64,000 nt of DNA, taken from Diploptera punctata (lineage: Eukaryota > Arthropoda > Insecta > Blattodea > Blaberidae). Position numbers and translations under genes: made by a program. Each line of letters starts with the position of its first letter. Within the stretch, counting starts at the first letter, position 1. Under the pieces are notes generated by a model, which ran no database searches, was not told where the DNA came from, and was given only the letters and a program-made list of their open reading frames with translations. The stretch spans positions 536,501 through 600,500 of the forward strand of contig JASPKZ010002338.1 in assembly GCA_030220185.1 (NCBI GenBank), in the 5' to 3' direction. Positions 1 to 11,360 of the stretch are shown in pieces.

Positions 1-765
1 GTCTTATACTAAAAATCTGATCTGTTGTAGACCTGTTTCTTCTAAATGCACATTGATGATCTCCTAGAATGTCATCAATATAGGGAGCAAGTCTGCTTAC
101 TAATATATTTGTTAGAATTTTGTACGAAGTTGAAAGTAATGAGATGCCCCTATAGTTGTTGCAATCAGTTTTATCTCCTTTCTTATAAATTGGTACGATA
201 ATTGATTCCTTCCATTCATCTGGAAGAGCTTCTTTTTCCCAAATCATACTAAGCAACCAACGTATCTTGTCCATCAATTTTTCTCCCCATGATTTTATCA
301 GTTCTGCTGGGATCTCATCTGAACCTGATGCTTTATACATCTTCAATTTTTCAATCGCCATTTCAACCTCTAATGCACTTGGCTCTGCGATTAGCATTTC
401 TGCTGTCTGTAACTTATCCTCCTCAATGTCCTGTTCTGTATGTACATTTAATAGCTGATTAAAGTAACTTTTCCATCTATTTAATATACTCCTAGAATCT
501 GCAATCATATCCCCATTTTCATTTCGAATTATGTTTGTTCTAGCCTGAAACCCTTTCTTCTCTATACTAATTCCCTGATATAATTCTCTAATGTTCCTAT
601 TTTTTGCATTCATTTCAAGATCATTAATCTTCTCTCTCAAATATTCCCTCTTTTTACTCTTTAGTAGCTTAGTGGTTTCCCGTCTAATACTACCCAATTG
701 CTCTAAATTTACCTCATTTGGCTCGTGTAACCATTTCATTTTTGCTAGTTTTCTTTTCTTTACAA

Positions 766-766
<1 letters not shown>
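1..766 (-). mobile_element. LINE-A type reverse transcriptase, partial, open at the left edge
   Basis: Translating the minus strand from about 739 down to 1 gives one frame with no stop. It runs off the window, so the RT continues to the left. It holds the segment before the RT core (W-K-S-Y-F-N-Q-L-L-N) and then RT block 1 (E-W-K-E-S-I-I-V-P-I-Y-K-K-G-D-K), N-N-Y-R-G-I-S-L-L and C-A-F-R-R-N-R-S-T-T-D-Q-I-F. These are standard non-LTR retrotransposon motifs of the group often called endonuclease-reverse transcriptase in insects. The N-terminal side is cut off by an ATT microsatellite at 766. An ATG lies in frame at 739, but it is internal to the family's protein. No damage is visible within the window. 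The precise clade is not certain. Confidence 0.88.

Positions 767-835
<69 letters not shown>
766..835. repeat. (ATT)n microsatellite
   Basis: Uninterrupted ATT/TTA trinucleotide run between the LINE fragment and a SINE. In reading frames it gives poly-I, poly-L, poly-Y or poly-N peptides that are not proteins. Confidence 0.97.
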
Positions 836-1134
836 GTCCACCGCTGTGGTCTCGAGCATCGTGCAGCGGGCCCGGGTTCGATCCCTGGTCGGGGCAGTTT
901 TTCTGGGTGAGGTTTTTATCGGGTTTTTTCCTCACCTGTAAGACAAATGTCAGGAAAACTTTATGGTCCAAACGGTCGCCGAAATCATATGTCCATTATC
1001 ATCCTTCACCGGTGTGGAAAGCAACGGGAAGCTACCACACCTATAATTCCCTAGTAAAGCTGCAATCAAAGCATGATAAATGCTATGATTGCAGTGAAGG
1101 ACCTGCCTTCGAGCAGAATTAGTATGGATGGATG
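836..1134 (+). mobile_element. SINE-2 copy (tRNA-derived)
   Basis: Starts with a tRNA-like head: a box-B type GGTTCGATCCC lies near 875. The body is shared by seven copies in the window: GTGAGGTTTTTATCGGG, then CACCTGTAAGACAAATGTCAGG, then a CTACCACACCT block and a final ATGGATGGATGG tail. It sits between two ATT runs, so it probably inserted into a microsatellite, or its tail seeded the second run. Confidence 0.85.
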
Positions 1135-1135
1135 G

Positions 1136-1207
<72 letters not shown>
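1135..1207. repeat. (ATT)n microsatellite
   Basis: Second ATT run, directly after the GGATGG tail of the SINE. Confidence 0.97.
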
Positions 1208-1393
1208 GCACGTGAAGAGGTAATGGCATTTCGCCAGGAAAAAGTGTTGCATTCGTCTGTTTATAACTTCCGGTATGATGACGCTCTCTATCAGAAAGTT
1301 TTGCAAGCTACTAACTCAGACAAGAAACATCTGTTGATGCAGAAAGTGCTTGCCCATCATTTTGCACGTCAATATATCAAATGTATTACTTAA
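1208..1393 (+). other. Unassigned 60-codon open frame
   Basis: After the ATT run the same frame stays open for about 60 codons to a TAA at 1391-1393. The composition is varied, not repeat-like (FRQEKVLHSSVYNF near the start, LMQKVLAHHFARQY near the end). I do not recognise it. It could be the end of a repeat-encoded protein or a terminal exon. There is no clear splice acceptor because the microsatellite abuts it. Coding status is uncertain. Confidence 0.25.
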
Positions 1394-1579
1394 CCCCCTC
1401 TTTCATTCAAGTTTCAGCAATTTTTCAGCACATGTGTTTGAAGCTTAAGAACAAAAGAGTGACAGCGTTAAAAAAATCGCACGTATTAAAACAGTATATA
1501 TTAACATGATATATTCAGTCATTAATCATAACTAGTATCACTGCGTCTGCATAGCACACCTGAATGCAAATGACAATAC

Positions 1580-2745
1580 ACCTACAGTCTTACTAATACA
1601 AATCTCTTATACAGGCTTTCATCAGTTGTTTAGTTATACAATGTACAAGCCTTATGTAGATCATGTATAATTTCCTTACTAATAAATGTTGTGCCGGAGC
1701 TATATAACAATACAACCGTTATACACAATACGTCATCACTATGACGTCAGAACAATATTACGCGCAGTTTGTAACAGAACTAAAACAACATCAACTAGTG
1801 ATTAATTGTGTAAGAAATGAGTATGGATAAAAATTAATAGAGATTCCCTAATTGGGGAGGTACGGAAAAAATAAGTGTGTTTTAATTTATTTACATTTTC
1901 CTTTACGCAATGTCAAATATATCGAAGAATTTGTTTCACAGATAATGTGCTGCCATCTAACGTCAAGAATTTCGAACAATTCTTGAAAACTAATAAAAGT
2001 TTTTCCCATTACTTATGAATTATATGCAGTGTTTTAAGATGCGTTTAGAAAACGTTCAAAATAGTAGTAAATGTTACTGGCAACAGAATAACGCTTTAGG
2101 CGAAAAAAGAAATCATTGCTGTTTGATCGGTAATAGAACCTAGGACCCCACGGGACTGCAGTCCGAAGCTCTAACCACAAGACTATCAGGCTAACATGTT
2201 GTTTGCCGCGATAATAGTACATCTGTAATTAAATACATTTTTATATCGGTATGTGTATTATGTTTTAATGATGCAAGACAGTCCTGTTAAAATAATATTA
2301 TGAAGCATTTAAACTACATTGAAGTTAAATCTTGTCTACGGCAATTATTGTAGAACATATTCTATTGTGAACCAACGTTCAATTTAAAAATATTATTATG
2401 CCTAATCGAGAATGAGTGTAACAAAAGGCATTTTATGATGCCTTAATTTTCCTACCCAGAGCTTTATTTATATTATTTATGTCCTGTGCATCCATCAAAC
2501 AGTCGTTAAAATGTTGCATTTTGCGTTAAATTTAAGGAAACTTTCATCAATATCATAAGAAAGCAATCAGTTGATCTTAAAGTCCGACATTTTGTCTAGT
2601 TATACAATCCTTAAACAAGGCTGGAGACATGTATAACGATTCCCATGTAAAGTTGTACACCTCTTATACACTGAACAGCTAATACAGTGTTTATTAGTAG
2701 GAATTTTCAACTGAGATGTGTATAAACCTTGTATAAAAGTTATTA
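1580..2745 (+). repeat. Rep-5 copy 1 (inverted partner at 5490-5880)
   Basis: Parts at about 1585-1680 and 2346-2745 match the reverse complement of 5490-5880. The shared landmarks include CCTGTGCATCCATCAAACAG and GTTATACAATCCTTAAAC. The stretch from about 1700 to 2340 has no counterpart in the second copy, so it is either an insertion here or a deletion there. No coding content is recognised. Confidence 0.7.
2126..2215 (-). repeat. tRNA-like SINE head
   Basis: On the minus strand there is a tRNA-like arrangement: CTTGTGGTTAGAGCTTC (box-A like) and GGTCCTAGGTTCTATTACC (box-B like). It lacks a convincing acceptor stem, so I read it as a SINE relic and not a tRNA gene. It lies in the part of Rep-5 copy 1 that has no match in copy 2. 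Confidence 0.45.
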
Positions 2746-2849
2746 TGGATTATTAGTAAGAGGGAGAGTTTATTGCTTATCTGTGTACATCGGAAGATTC
2801 TTGACATGTTCAAGCGCCTGAAAATAAAACTGAAATAAAAATCTAATAT

Positions 2850-3405
2850 ATATAAATGAATGTTTGTTTGTTGGTTTGTTTGTTTGTTTGTTCGTACTTT
2901 ATGCACGGACATACCGTTGATCTGATTGTGATGGGGCGTTTTGTAAAATGTTCAAGAGATTCCCGGGATGAACCTACGCTATAAGAGAGGTGTCCTACTA
3001 AACTCCTACACCCTTAAAATCGCCATTTGTAGTGGATAACGTGAAAAAAAGTAGCTCTTTGAACGCTTAAATGGTTTACGCTGCCTAAACCATAATAAAT
3101 GCACAAAATTAATGTACACAAAATTGAATGTATCAAAAAGCACTACAAAAAAGTCCGCGACAGCATATGTTTATCTCTTACGGATTTTGTCTTTTAGCTC
3201 ATTCATGCCAAGAAGATCGAGATACGTAGATTCCCGGGCAACACCGGGTAATCAGCACGGGGTATCTAAAAATAATTACGATAGAAATGTTTCCTTTTAC
3301 TTAAACATAAAACATTTTCGTATTTCTGCCCATTTATGTCAAGATGATCGGGATAAGTAGATTCCCGGGCAACTCCGGGTAATCAGCACGGGGTATCTAA
3401 AAAAT
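2850..3405 (+). mobile_element. Helitron-like fragment with two tandem 3'-type hairpins
   Basis: Begins with a TTTG-rich tract (GTTTGTTTGTTTGTTTGTTCG near 2877) of the type common beside insect Helitrons. It ends with two copies, about 130 bp apart (near 3229 and 3359), of GATTCCCGGGCAAC followed by CCGGGTAATCAGCACGGGG. The CCCGGG/CCGGG hairpin resembles the Helitron 3' terminal hairpin, but a CTAG terminus is not seen. No Rep/helicase coding remains. Confidence 0.5.
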
Positions 3406-3689
3406 ATAAATATATAATTATTTTTCCTTCTACTTATTCAACTAAACATAAAAGCACATTAATTTTAATTTATTTAGGCGTAGCAGTGCACGCCGTGTGT
3501 TAGCTGATACATAATAAAACACAAAAGGGAAGTAAAATACAAACACGAGTGCATTTTAAGAAAGTAAAACGAATTATAGTAGATATAGCTTAACAAAAAT
3601 TGGGAGTAGTTTATGTAGTTTATTTCATACTCTTTACTATATAATTGTCCTATCAGTAGTAACATGAACTGCATTCAATAAGTAAAGCA

Positions 3690-4095
3690 AATGATAGCAA
3701 TGGCAAAAGAAGCTTTTAACAAGAAGAGAAGCATTTTCTGCGAACATTTGGCAAAATAATTACGGAAGAGGCTAGTGAAGTGCTTTGTGTGGAGTGTAGC
3801 ATTATATGGTGCAGAAACTTTGACATTACGACGGAATGAGGAAAAGTGACTGGAAACTTTTGAGATGTGGATATGGAGAAGAATGGAACGTTTAAAATGG
3901 ACAGACAAAATAAAAAATAAAGATGTGCTAGTCAGAATGCGCGAAGAAAGGCCAATGCTGGAATTCATAAAGAAGAGGAAAATAAATTGGATTGGCTACT
4001 GGCAACGAAGAAACTGCCTGCTGACGGATGCCCTAGAAGGAATGGTAAACGGAAAGAAAGCTAGAGGCAGAAAAAAAAACATTAGATGATAGTCA
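3690..4095 (+). mobile_element. LINE reverse-transcriptase C-terminal relic
   Basis: Frames near 3790-4085 read C-F-V-W-S-V-A-L-Y-G-A-E-T and then W-I-W-R-R-M-E, followed by the end of the protein. This is the C-terminal part of a non-LTR RT ORF (the LYG-ET motif and the W-IGY segment). Stops occur near 3762 and 3847, so it is a dead copy. The family is closer to LINE-B/C than to LINE-A. Confidence 0.75.
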
Positions 4096-4833
4096 AAATT
4101 AAAATAAATGGTTTGTATGCAGATACAAAAAGGAAAGCTGAGTTAAGGAAAGAGTGAATAATGCTGAGTTTGCAGTGAAAGAATTGCTCTTGGGCATATC
4201 AAAGAATCAATTACTAAAACGTTGAAAGTTAATCTGCAACTTGTATTTTCCAGACTTCAGCCAGTAGTAACACGTCTTGTTGCCTGAAGTTAGATTTATA
4301 ATGATATTCTGCATATAAAAAAGAGCCTTCACGTGAAAATGGTTTTGGATTTATGACGTGTAGATCTGAAACTGAGCAAGAATTAGATTTCAAGTTATCG
4401 ATCTGTCGGATTTCTTGCATTATCATAAAGCTTTAGAAGGTGTAGCTAGAAGAGTATAATATTCAACCAATCCGCCACTGTAAACAATTGTTTGCAGAGT
4501 TGTTTTGCGACTCATTGATTACAGTCGGACACGACACAGATTCAATATTTGCAGTGTAAGCAACTGTTGCTTGTAGCTCGTCGATATACCGCGTGTCTCA
4601 AGAACCTTTATAAACGAATGGATTAGGTATATTCTGTAACACTGCTCTTCCAATTTTGATAAATTATATATTTTACAGGGAAAAAGCGATATAAGATATT
4701 GCAATGTATCCTACGAATTGGGTCTGGGGGAGGGGCAATTGTTTACTCCATCCCTCTACCTCTTCATATTCATTCTACTCCAAAACCGGAGATATATTAA
4801 CACAGTTTACTGTATTTTAAAATATATTTATGA
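4096..4833. other. No recognised feature
   Basis: AT-rich sequence. Short open frames on both strands show no domain or repeat partner that I can see. Confidence 0.5.
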
Positions 4834-5465
4834 AGACTATTTAACTCATGCCACAAACACTAGTCAATGACCAATCACGTTTCAATGAATGTTGTTTTAC
4901 AACCAATGACAGTCGTGTTTCATCTGGCTCTTTATCGATTTCTCTTTATCAGCTCCTGCTTTTGTTATAAGCTCCTCCTTTTTAATGTTCTGAACAGGTC
5001 AAAGCATTATTTTTCTCCAACAAATACATTGAATATAGCAAATAATGAAAAGATTCCTTGAGTTTACTGAGTTGTTTACTAAAAAAATAAATGAATAACC
5101 CGTAATGTTGATTATGATATATACTTTGATGTGTTTCATTATTTCTCCACTTGGGTGCACTCTTACAATATTGCGATCTTATTTGGCAATAAATAATATG
5201 ATCAAGGTGCAGTGAATGAACATAACCTCACATTTCTGATTTGTTTTCATACATCGCCGTTTACATTAAATATATAAATATTTTAAAATAACTATATTTA
5301 AACAATGATTTGTGAGTAAACAGCTTAATTTGATTCGTTAAATAGTCCTAACAAATGTCATTCTTGATTTCCAAATTCTCTAGATAAATTCACTCCTCAC
5401 TTCTTGAGTCGTGAATTTATCGATAATTTGGAAATCACTCGTGGCATTACTTATAATAAACATTT
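4834..5465 (-). repeat. Rep-1 copy 1 (hairpin-bearing repeat)
   Basis: Runs from GACTATTTAACTCATGCC (element 3' end, here reversed) to the GGCATTACTTAT end. It carries both CCAATCAC motifs and the roughly 90-nt hairpin at about 5363-5452, where GATTTCCAAATT pairs with its complement. About eight copies occur in this window. No ORF is conserved. Confidence 0.85.
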
Positions 5466-5489
5466 ACGCTCTTACGAATACGTAATCCA

Positions 5490-5880
5490 TATATAACTTT
5501 TATACAAGGTTTATACACATCTCAGTTATATCGTTATACATGCCTCCAGCCTTGTTTAAGGATTGTATAACTAGACAAAAATGTCGAAATTTAAGATCAA
5601 CTGATTGTTTTCTTATGATATTGATGAACGTTTCCTTAAATTTAAACGGAAAATGCAACACTTTAACGACTGTTTGATGGATGCACAGGACATTATTAAT
5701 AAGGCTCTTGGTAGGAAAATAAAGCAACATAAATTACCTTTTGTTACATTCATTCTCGATTGAAAATATTTAAAATTGAACACTGATTCACAAAAGAATG
5801 TTATACATTATATATCAACTGACGAAGGCTTGTATAAAACATTTTTATGAGTAAGACTGTATAAACATAGCTCTAAGCTC
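5490..5880 (-). repeat. Rep-5 copy 2
   Basis: Reverse complement of parts of 1580-2745. The best match is to 2346-2745, with clear but diverged identity over about 330 bp. It sits 25 bp beyond Rep-1 copy 1. Confidence 0.75.
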
Positions 5881-6125
5881 GCTGGGGCAAAGATTTTTAA
5901 AGCTTAAGAAAGTATGACTTTCTTTGGAAGGGAAATGAAGGTGTGGATCCGTATCGTAGGTTTACAGCAGGTTAGAGGATCTCAGGCTTGAAATAAGGAA
6001 CATATGACCAAAAACTTTTCAGGTCTTTCACGCTCAGCTTTCAATTGTAACCACAATAATCTGAGATGTGAAAAGCGCCATTAAGTAAACGGCTAATAGT
6101 ATTTCTACCACTGTTATTACTCTTC

Positions 6126-6960
6126 AGAGTTTATGCTGATGATGTAGTACTATTGGCCGATAGCGAGGAGATACTAAATGCCAACACGCACACACTATTG
6201 AGTAACATTAAGCAATTGGGACTGTAAGTAACTGTCAATAAAACTAAATATATGGTAACACGTAGAAATACATTATATAATGGAAATGGACAGCTAATGA
6301 CAAGTGAGGGAATTTTTGAGGAAGTGGCTGAATTCAAATACCTAGGAACAATAATCACAAATAGGAATGAGATGCACAAAGAAATTAAACATAGGCTCAA
6401 TTCTGGAAATGGGTGCTATTATGCATTATAGAGACTCTTGATGTCCCAACTCCTTTCAAAAAACGTTAAACTGAAAATATATAGGCCTATAACTATTATT
6501 CTCCCATTTATATTATATGGATGCGAAACATGGACTCTAACTTTAAGGGAGGAAAGGAAATTATGAGTATTTGAGAATAAAGTTCTTAGGGAAATGTTTG
6601 TACCAAAGAGAGGTGAGCAGACAGGTGAATGAAGAAGACTACTTAACAATGAACTACATGGTCTTTATAGGAAGCCAGATATAATAAGAACAGTTAAGTC
6701 TCGTAGACTACTATGTGCAGAAGCGTGTTGCAGGAATGGGGAATAAAATACGTACTTGGAAGTTTGTTGTAGGAAAACCAGAGAATAAACACCCTTTTGG
6801 TAGACCAAGAATGAGGTAGGACAATAACATTAACTATGATTTGAGGGAAGTAGACTATACATGGAATGATTTGAAAACATTAGCTCAGGATAAGAATGTA
6901 TGGAGAGGTTATGTCCGCGCGGCCATGAACCTAGGGGTTCGATAGTGCCAGTGATTTAGT
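6126..6960 (+). mobile_element. LINE-A copy, 5'-truncated and mutated
   Basis: Begins at the RT core (V-Y-A-D-D-V-V-L-L). It continues through F-K-Y-L-G-T-I-I-T-N, I-L-Y-G-C-E-T-W-T-L and the R-R-L tail to the AAT/GATAGTGCCAGTGA 3' end. Several stops and frame changes occur, for example after C-Y-Y-A-L, in the R-K-L segment and throughout the last 200 bp. It is a pseudogene copy. It preserves the source sequence of the 23-bp minisatellite at 24938, around 6340-6370. Confidence 0.9.
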
Positions 6961-7589
6961 TAGCAACTACTAGCTCTACATTCTGATTGTATTGGATACT
7001 TCAATTACCGAGAGAGGGTGCACTATTTCCTGATCGTTTAAATATTTACAGATCATATATTGAGGCTAAATTTAGTGCTTAGTTTATTTTAAGAACGGCA
7101 TATGTTTCTCTTGTATGCTTTGCACGTGTCTAATGCATTTTTGGACTGATTTAAAATTACTGTTTAATTTTGTTCGCAAATGAAGAAATTATTGTTTATT
7201 TTATACTTAGTAATGCCTTAGACTTCAAGGGTAAGTGATCTATTCTTAAGAACATCAATTTTCAACTAGCAGAAAATAGTGCACGCGTTTAGTTGCCCCG
7301 GTGAGAGGCATGATTCATCTGTGACGTTACACTGAATACTTAGAAAGAGTCCAGTGTTCAGTTATCTAATATATAAATAAATATTAGTTTTAAAAAAACT
7401 AAAACAACACGCTTTATTAGAAAACCGAACTAAAAAAATGAAAAATAATTTTAATTCTTCCAACACGCTTGGGATAAAATTAAAGTGGTCAACAACAAAA
7501 AATCATCTCCAACACACATAGAATAAAACTAGAGTTATCAACAAAAATAAAATAATTTTACCATCAAAGGCCATTGGGCTTAATCCTTG
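6961..7589. other. No recognised feature
   Basis: AT-rich. Short poly-A and A/T tracts only. Confidence 0.5.
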
Positions 7590-7595
7590 TTGATG

Positions 7596-7760
7596 ATGGT
7601 GATAATTAACTGGAGCGCTTTCGGAAGTTATCTTCCATCTTCGGAAGGTTGCGTTTCTGCTACTTGTTGTTGTTTATGTGATGTATACTCCACAACTGTT
7701 TGTAGCAGCAACTGACTTGGTTTTTACAATCTCGTATAATGGAGTAATATGAAGGCTAAT
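7596..7760 (+). repeat. Rep-7 solo copy (empty site for the mariner at 23634)
   Basis: Matches the reverse complement of the right arm of the repeat at 23391-24490: AACTGGAGCGCTTTCGGAAG, then ATCTTCCATCTTC, then GTAGCAGCAACTGACTTG. At 7735-7736 it has an intact TA within CTCGTATAATGG, exactly where the other copy carries an inserted mariner-type element. Confidence 0.75.
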
Positions 7761-9111
7761 GTTGAAGAGAACTGAGAAGTTGAAACCCGGTGCCGGTAGG
7801 TAACCTATTGTTATCGAAAAAGCACCAGGGTCATAACTTGACTTAACGCACTCATCTGACGTATGAGCAGTACCAATGTACGTAGCCTATTGAGGGAAAG
7901 TTTGAAAATTAATCCAGAAATCTGATGCAAGAATGAAACATTTCTAAATACAATAATAACACAAATCTAATAATTAAAATTGTAGGCGTACATCATCACT
8001 ACCCCTGAACCCGAACATGACAAATTTACAATTAATATTACTCCTACAAACCCACCGGGTATTGAACCCTGATCAGCTAGTCAAGAAGAGCAAACATAGA
8101 GTGTAATATGAAATGTACATTTTTAGAACTTTTAACACTCCTGAAACAAGTTCTAAGAGTTTTGGTTAGCCCTGGTTAAACTTAACCTTTCACGAGTTTC
8201 TGATTTATTTTGTACAATTTGTAGACTTCTTTGGGTTGTATCAGATTCTGACAGATGACAATCAAACAATGAATGACGTAGACAAGATGGCCGTTTTCTT
8301 CGCTCCACGGCTTTCAATAAGTCGGGATATTTATTTCCCCGCAACAAAGGCTGTGTAGTACCTTTTGTGTAGGCAACCCTTGCGTCACGATTTACGTCCA
8401 ATATAAGAATAAAATTTTATTTCTGATAAATTGCTCTTATTTCAGAAGTTTCTGGCTCAACAAAGAAATCATATAAAACACGCGAAAGCCTACTTACTTT
8501 TTCTTCTTTTTTTTTTTTTACTACTGAAGGTAATTTTGTACAATGTAAAGTAACCATGGCAACATATATTTTTTAATGTGTTGGAAATCTGTATGCATTA
8601 GCAATTAGAAGAGTTAAATGACATGTTACAATGCGAGGTTGGGAAGTGGTTTTTACAGAAGTGAGGTTATGATTAAAAACCCAGCGAGGTTTTTTTAATT
8701 TCCGAGATTCTGTAAAACACTACACAAATGTGCATTGTACATTATTTTTTGCGCGATGGTGTTTTCAAAATAATAAATAAGAGTAAAATAATAACACCTT
8801 TGTTGGAAATATTTGCGTTCATTATAAACAACTGACTAACGTTAACAGTGTGGCCAATGTTTATTAGTTGAAACTACAGCACGTCGTGACACGAATCAGA
8901 CATAAAATGGCGGCAAGTATGAATTTATTGTTTTATATTGTTTCAAATAAAGTTCATTTAATTTAAAATGCAGTGATTTGTTTCATATAATGTATATTAA
9001 CACTACCTTTTGAATATATTTTTGTATATACATTGTATATAGGATACATAAAGGGCAGTCAGTGGTTTTACTTCCCGCACTAGGTAGGTAATTTGTAATA
9101 TTACAGCACGC
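7761..9111. other. No recognised gene
   Basis: AT-rich intergenic-like DNA. An 82-codon minus-strand frame at 8153-8401 shows no family I recognise. A palindromic AACCATGGCAAC (RFX X-box type) lies at 8549-8562 and is noted in the findings. Confidence 0.45.
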
Positions 9112-9400
9112 CGTAGCATAGTGGTTAAGGCAGTGCGCTACAAACCAGAAGGTCGAAGGTCAAGTCCCGGTAGGGTCAGGATTTAAAAAAAAACTGACCC
9201 AAACCTTCTGGGTGCACCATGGCTCTGGGGTCGACTCAGCCTCTAACTGAAATGAGTACCAGATGCTTGTTCTGGGGGTAAAGGCGGCCGTCATGCAGCG
9301 CTGACAACCCGGCTGACATCAAGTGCCGATTGTCTAGAAAAAGTGGGAGCCTTAATCTCTTACTACCCCAAGGGCCTCCCGAGGCCTGTAATGGGAACAC
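9112..9400 (+). mobile_element. SINE-1 copy
   Basis: tRNA-derived head: CACGCCGTAGCATAGTGGTTAAGG includes box A, and GGTCAAGTCCCGG is in the box-B position. The body CTGACCCAAACCTTCTGGGTG, the CAACCCGGCTGACATC block and the GAGGCCTG end are shared with copies at 17381 and 38097. Confidence 0.9.
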
Positions 9401-9404
9401 TTTT

Positions 9405-9530
9405 TTTTTACAGTATAGTTATTTAGTTATTTATAGGTTGGCAACTCCGAAATGTAGGAAATTCAACTTTCAATCATGGTCGCCATTGCCGTAAATACGA
9501 CAGAACGCACTGTCGTGCAAAAAAATATTT
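9405..9530 (+). repeat. Rep-6 copy 1
   Basis: Matches the reverse complement of about 35955-36090 (shared GTTGGCAACTCCGAAATG-like and ATCATGGTCGCCATTGC-like landmarks). No coding content is recognised. Confidence 0.6.
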
Positions 9531-10397
9531 GTAGACTGTTTGGAGATGTTGCAGGAACACAAGAATGAAAAAATCCAAATACAACAATGACATAGTAATT
9601 AAAAAAAATATATATATATAATTGATTATCTTCAAACGCACATTTTGTTTGAGAAGAACGCGCTTTAAGAATGAAATCAACAACATGACCAAATATGATA
9701 TTACGAATGACTGTCATGAAATGCTACAAGGACGATAAAGACGAAGAGATGATGTGTCGGAAGAGAAGATTCAAAATGAAAACTACTTTTTAAAAAAATT
9801 AGGTCAGAAAAAAATCCAGTTATGGAAAACCTCATGGAAAACTATTGTGCATCAAACGTAATAATAAATGCAGAACTTTTGTAAATATAGCTAATTTTTG
9901 CTTGAAAGAGACTCTTGAATTGAGCAGGCAGCGAATTCCAATAAGGGAAACAAATATGGATGCATCATGTTTAATAGTTGATGGACCTGCGATCGGTGTT
10001 GAAGTGGGTGAAATATGCAACTTGCATAACGTTTCTTTTGATCTCGTTAAAATGTCGCTCCTTGTGGGTTAGACAGAACGTACAACGTATAAAAAGATGT
10101 GTTTTATGTTAAATGAGACGGAGGAAATTAAGCCCAACAAGGTGGTATAATTAGTTCCACCCCCAAGAGCGGCCATTAAGGTGAACCATACGTGAAAACA
10201 TGTTTCACTACAAATGACATGAGTTTTGCGCTGCACAACTCTCTAATAACATTTCCTAAAAAAATGTTTTTCAACTTAATGACTTCTGGAGTCATTTAAA
10301 AAGTTAAATCATTACAACTAAAGTCAAACTTGTCATATCAGCCAACTTATGAAAGTAAAATATAGTTCGTTTAATTCAACATCAATCATTCAATTAC
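9531..10397. other. No recognised gene
   Basis: Includes a short TA run near 9607. The 75-codon frame at 9845-10072 has no recognisable domain. Confidence 0.45.
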
Positions 10398-10935
10398 ACT
10401 GGTCAACATGATTTTTGTCTCATGAGTACCAATAGTTGTACTTAATGCAATTTTTTATCGTGTTTTCAAATATGTATTCGGAATTTCAACATCACCCACA
10501 GTTTTTTATTTACATTTCAATTAATGGATTTAAATAATTATTTTTTAATAAATATTTTTTGTCCATTGTAAAATAAAACAGGGAACACTTTCATCAGGAG
10601 ATTTCAGCTATGGAAAAGAGATATCAAGACAAATGGAATCCTAATATGCTGGCCGATAATTGTTGGACCATCAAGTGGGATGCTCCACAGGCGAAATATA
10701 GCAGAAAATCGTCATTTCTTACTTCCTAGGTGAGTCCGAATGTTCGAATATTGTGTAGCTACGAATGTAGAAAATATTAAAGTGTTTGAAATTATAATAA
10801 ATGCCTGCCTTTCGGAAACTTTGCGTGATGGAGAAAAAGCGATATCATATTTGAATCCAGGAGAAAAAATACTATCAGAATCACATATTTTTCTTTCTGA
10901 GACAAAAAAAAAGTATATTTTATTTTGCTCAGTCT
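10398..10935 (+). mobile_element. Rep-2 copy 1 (unclassified, coding relic)
   Basis: Starts CACTGGTCAACATG and ends near a GCTCAGT, matching the copy at 22111-22625. Inside, a short frame beginning M-E-K-R-Y (near 10611) includes K-W-N-P-N-M-L-A and C-W-T-I-K. The second copy conserves these residues. It looks like the C-terminal tail of an unidentified repeat-encoded protein. The second copy's ends form an imperfect terminal inverted repeat, suggesting a DNA transposon. I see no clear TSD. Confidence 0.6.
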
Positions 10936-11085
10936 AATATGCGCATGAAAATAGAAATGACTGACCAATTAATCAGTAATGGTTTTATGGAATTGACATT
11001 CCCTAATGAAGGTCACGATAACAGAAGAAGAAGAAGAAAAATATCCAAGAATAATAAAATAAACGTATATACAGTACATGTTTTA

Positions 11086-11195
11086 TATTTGAAAAGAAAA
11101 ATATACGCATAGACTACGGTTTGAACCCAGGACCTTTGACTTTCTATGTCAATGCTCTTCCATCTGAGCTACCTAAGCCTCCAATCTAAACGCGT
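11086..11195 (-). repeat. tR-2 tRNA-like repeat, copy 1
   Basis: On the minus strand: GGTAGCTCAGATGGAAGAGC (strong box A) and GGTCCTGGGTTCAAACCG (box B). It is flanked by TTTGAAAAGAAAAATATACGC, which also flanks copy 2. It lacks a paired acceptor stem, so it is SINE-like and not a tRNA gene. Confidence 0.6.
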
Positions 11196-11360
11196 ATTTT
11201 TCTCTTACACATAGTTAATTCCCTAACCCCAAATGCTACGAGCTGTTGCTACGATTTTTGCAAATGGCGGCTTCTTTATTAAGAAGACTTTTTATTGGGA
11301 ATTTAACATTACTTATAAAGCCAGTAGTGCTTCTTTCAATGTTAATATTATTCATTTTTA

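Noticed and set aside
591..1393. ORFs with poly-L, poly-Y, poly-N or poly-I
   Set aside because: These are translations of ATT microsatellites joined to SINE sequence, except for the last 60 codons, which are listed separately as unassigned.
8153..8401. 82-codon minus-strand ORF as a gene
   Set aside because: No domain, no splice context and no second copy. Length is within chance for this window.
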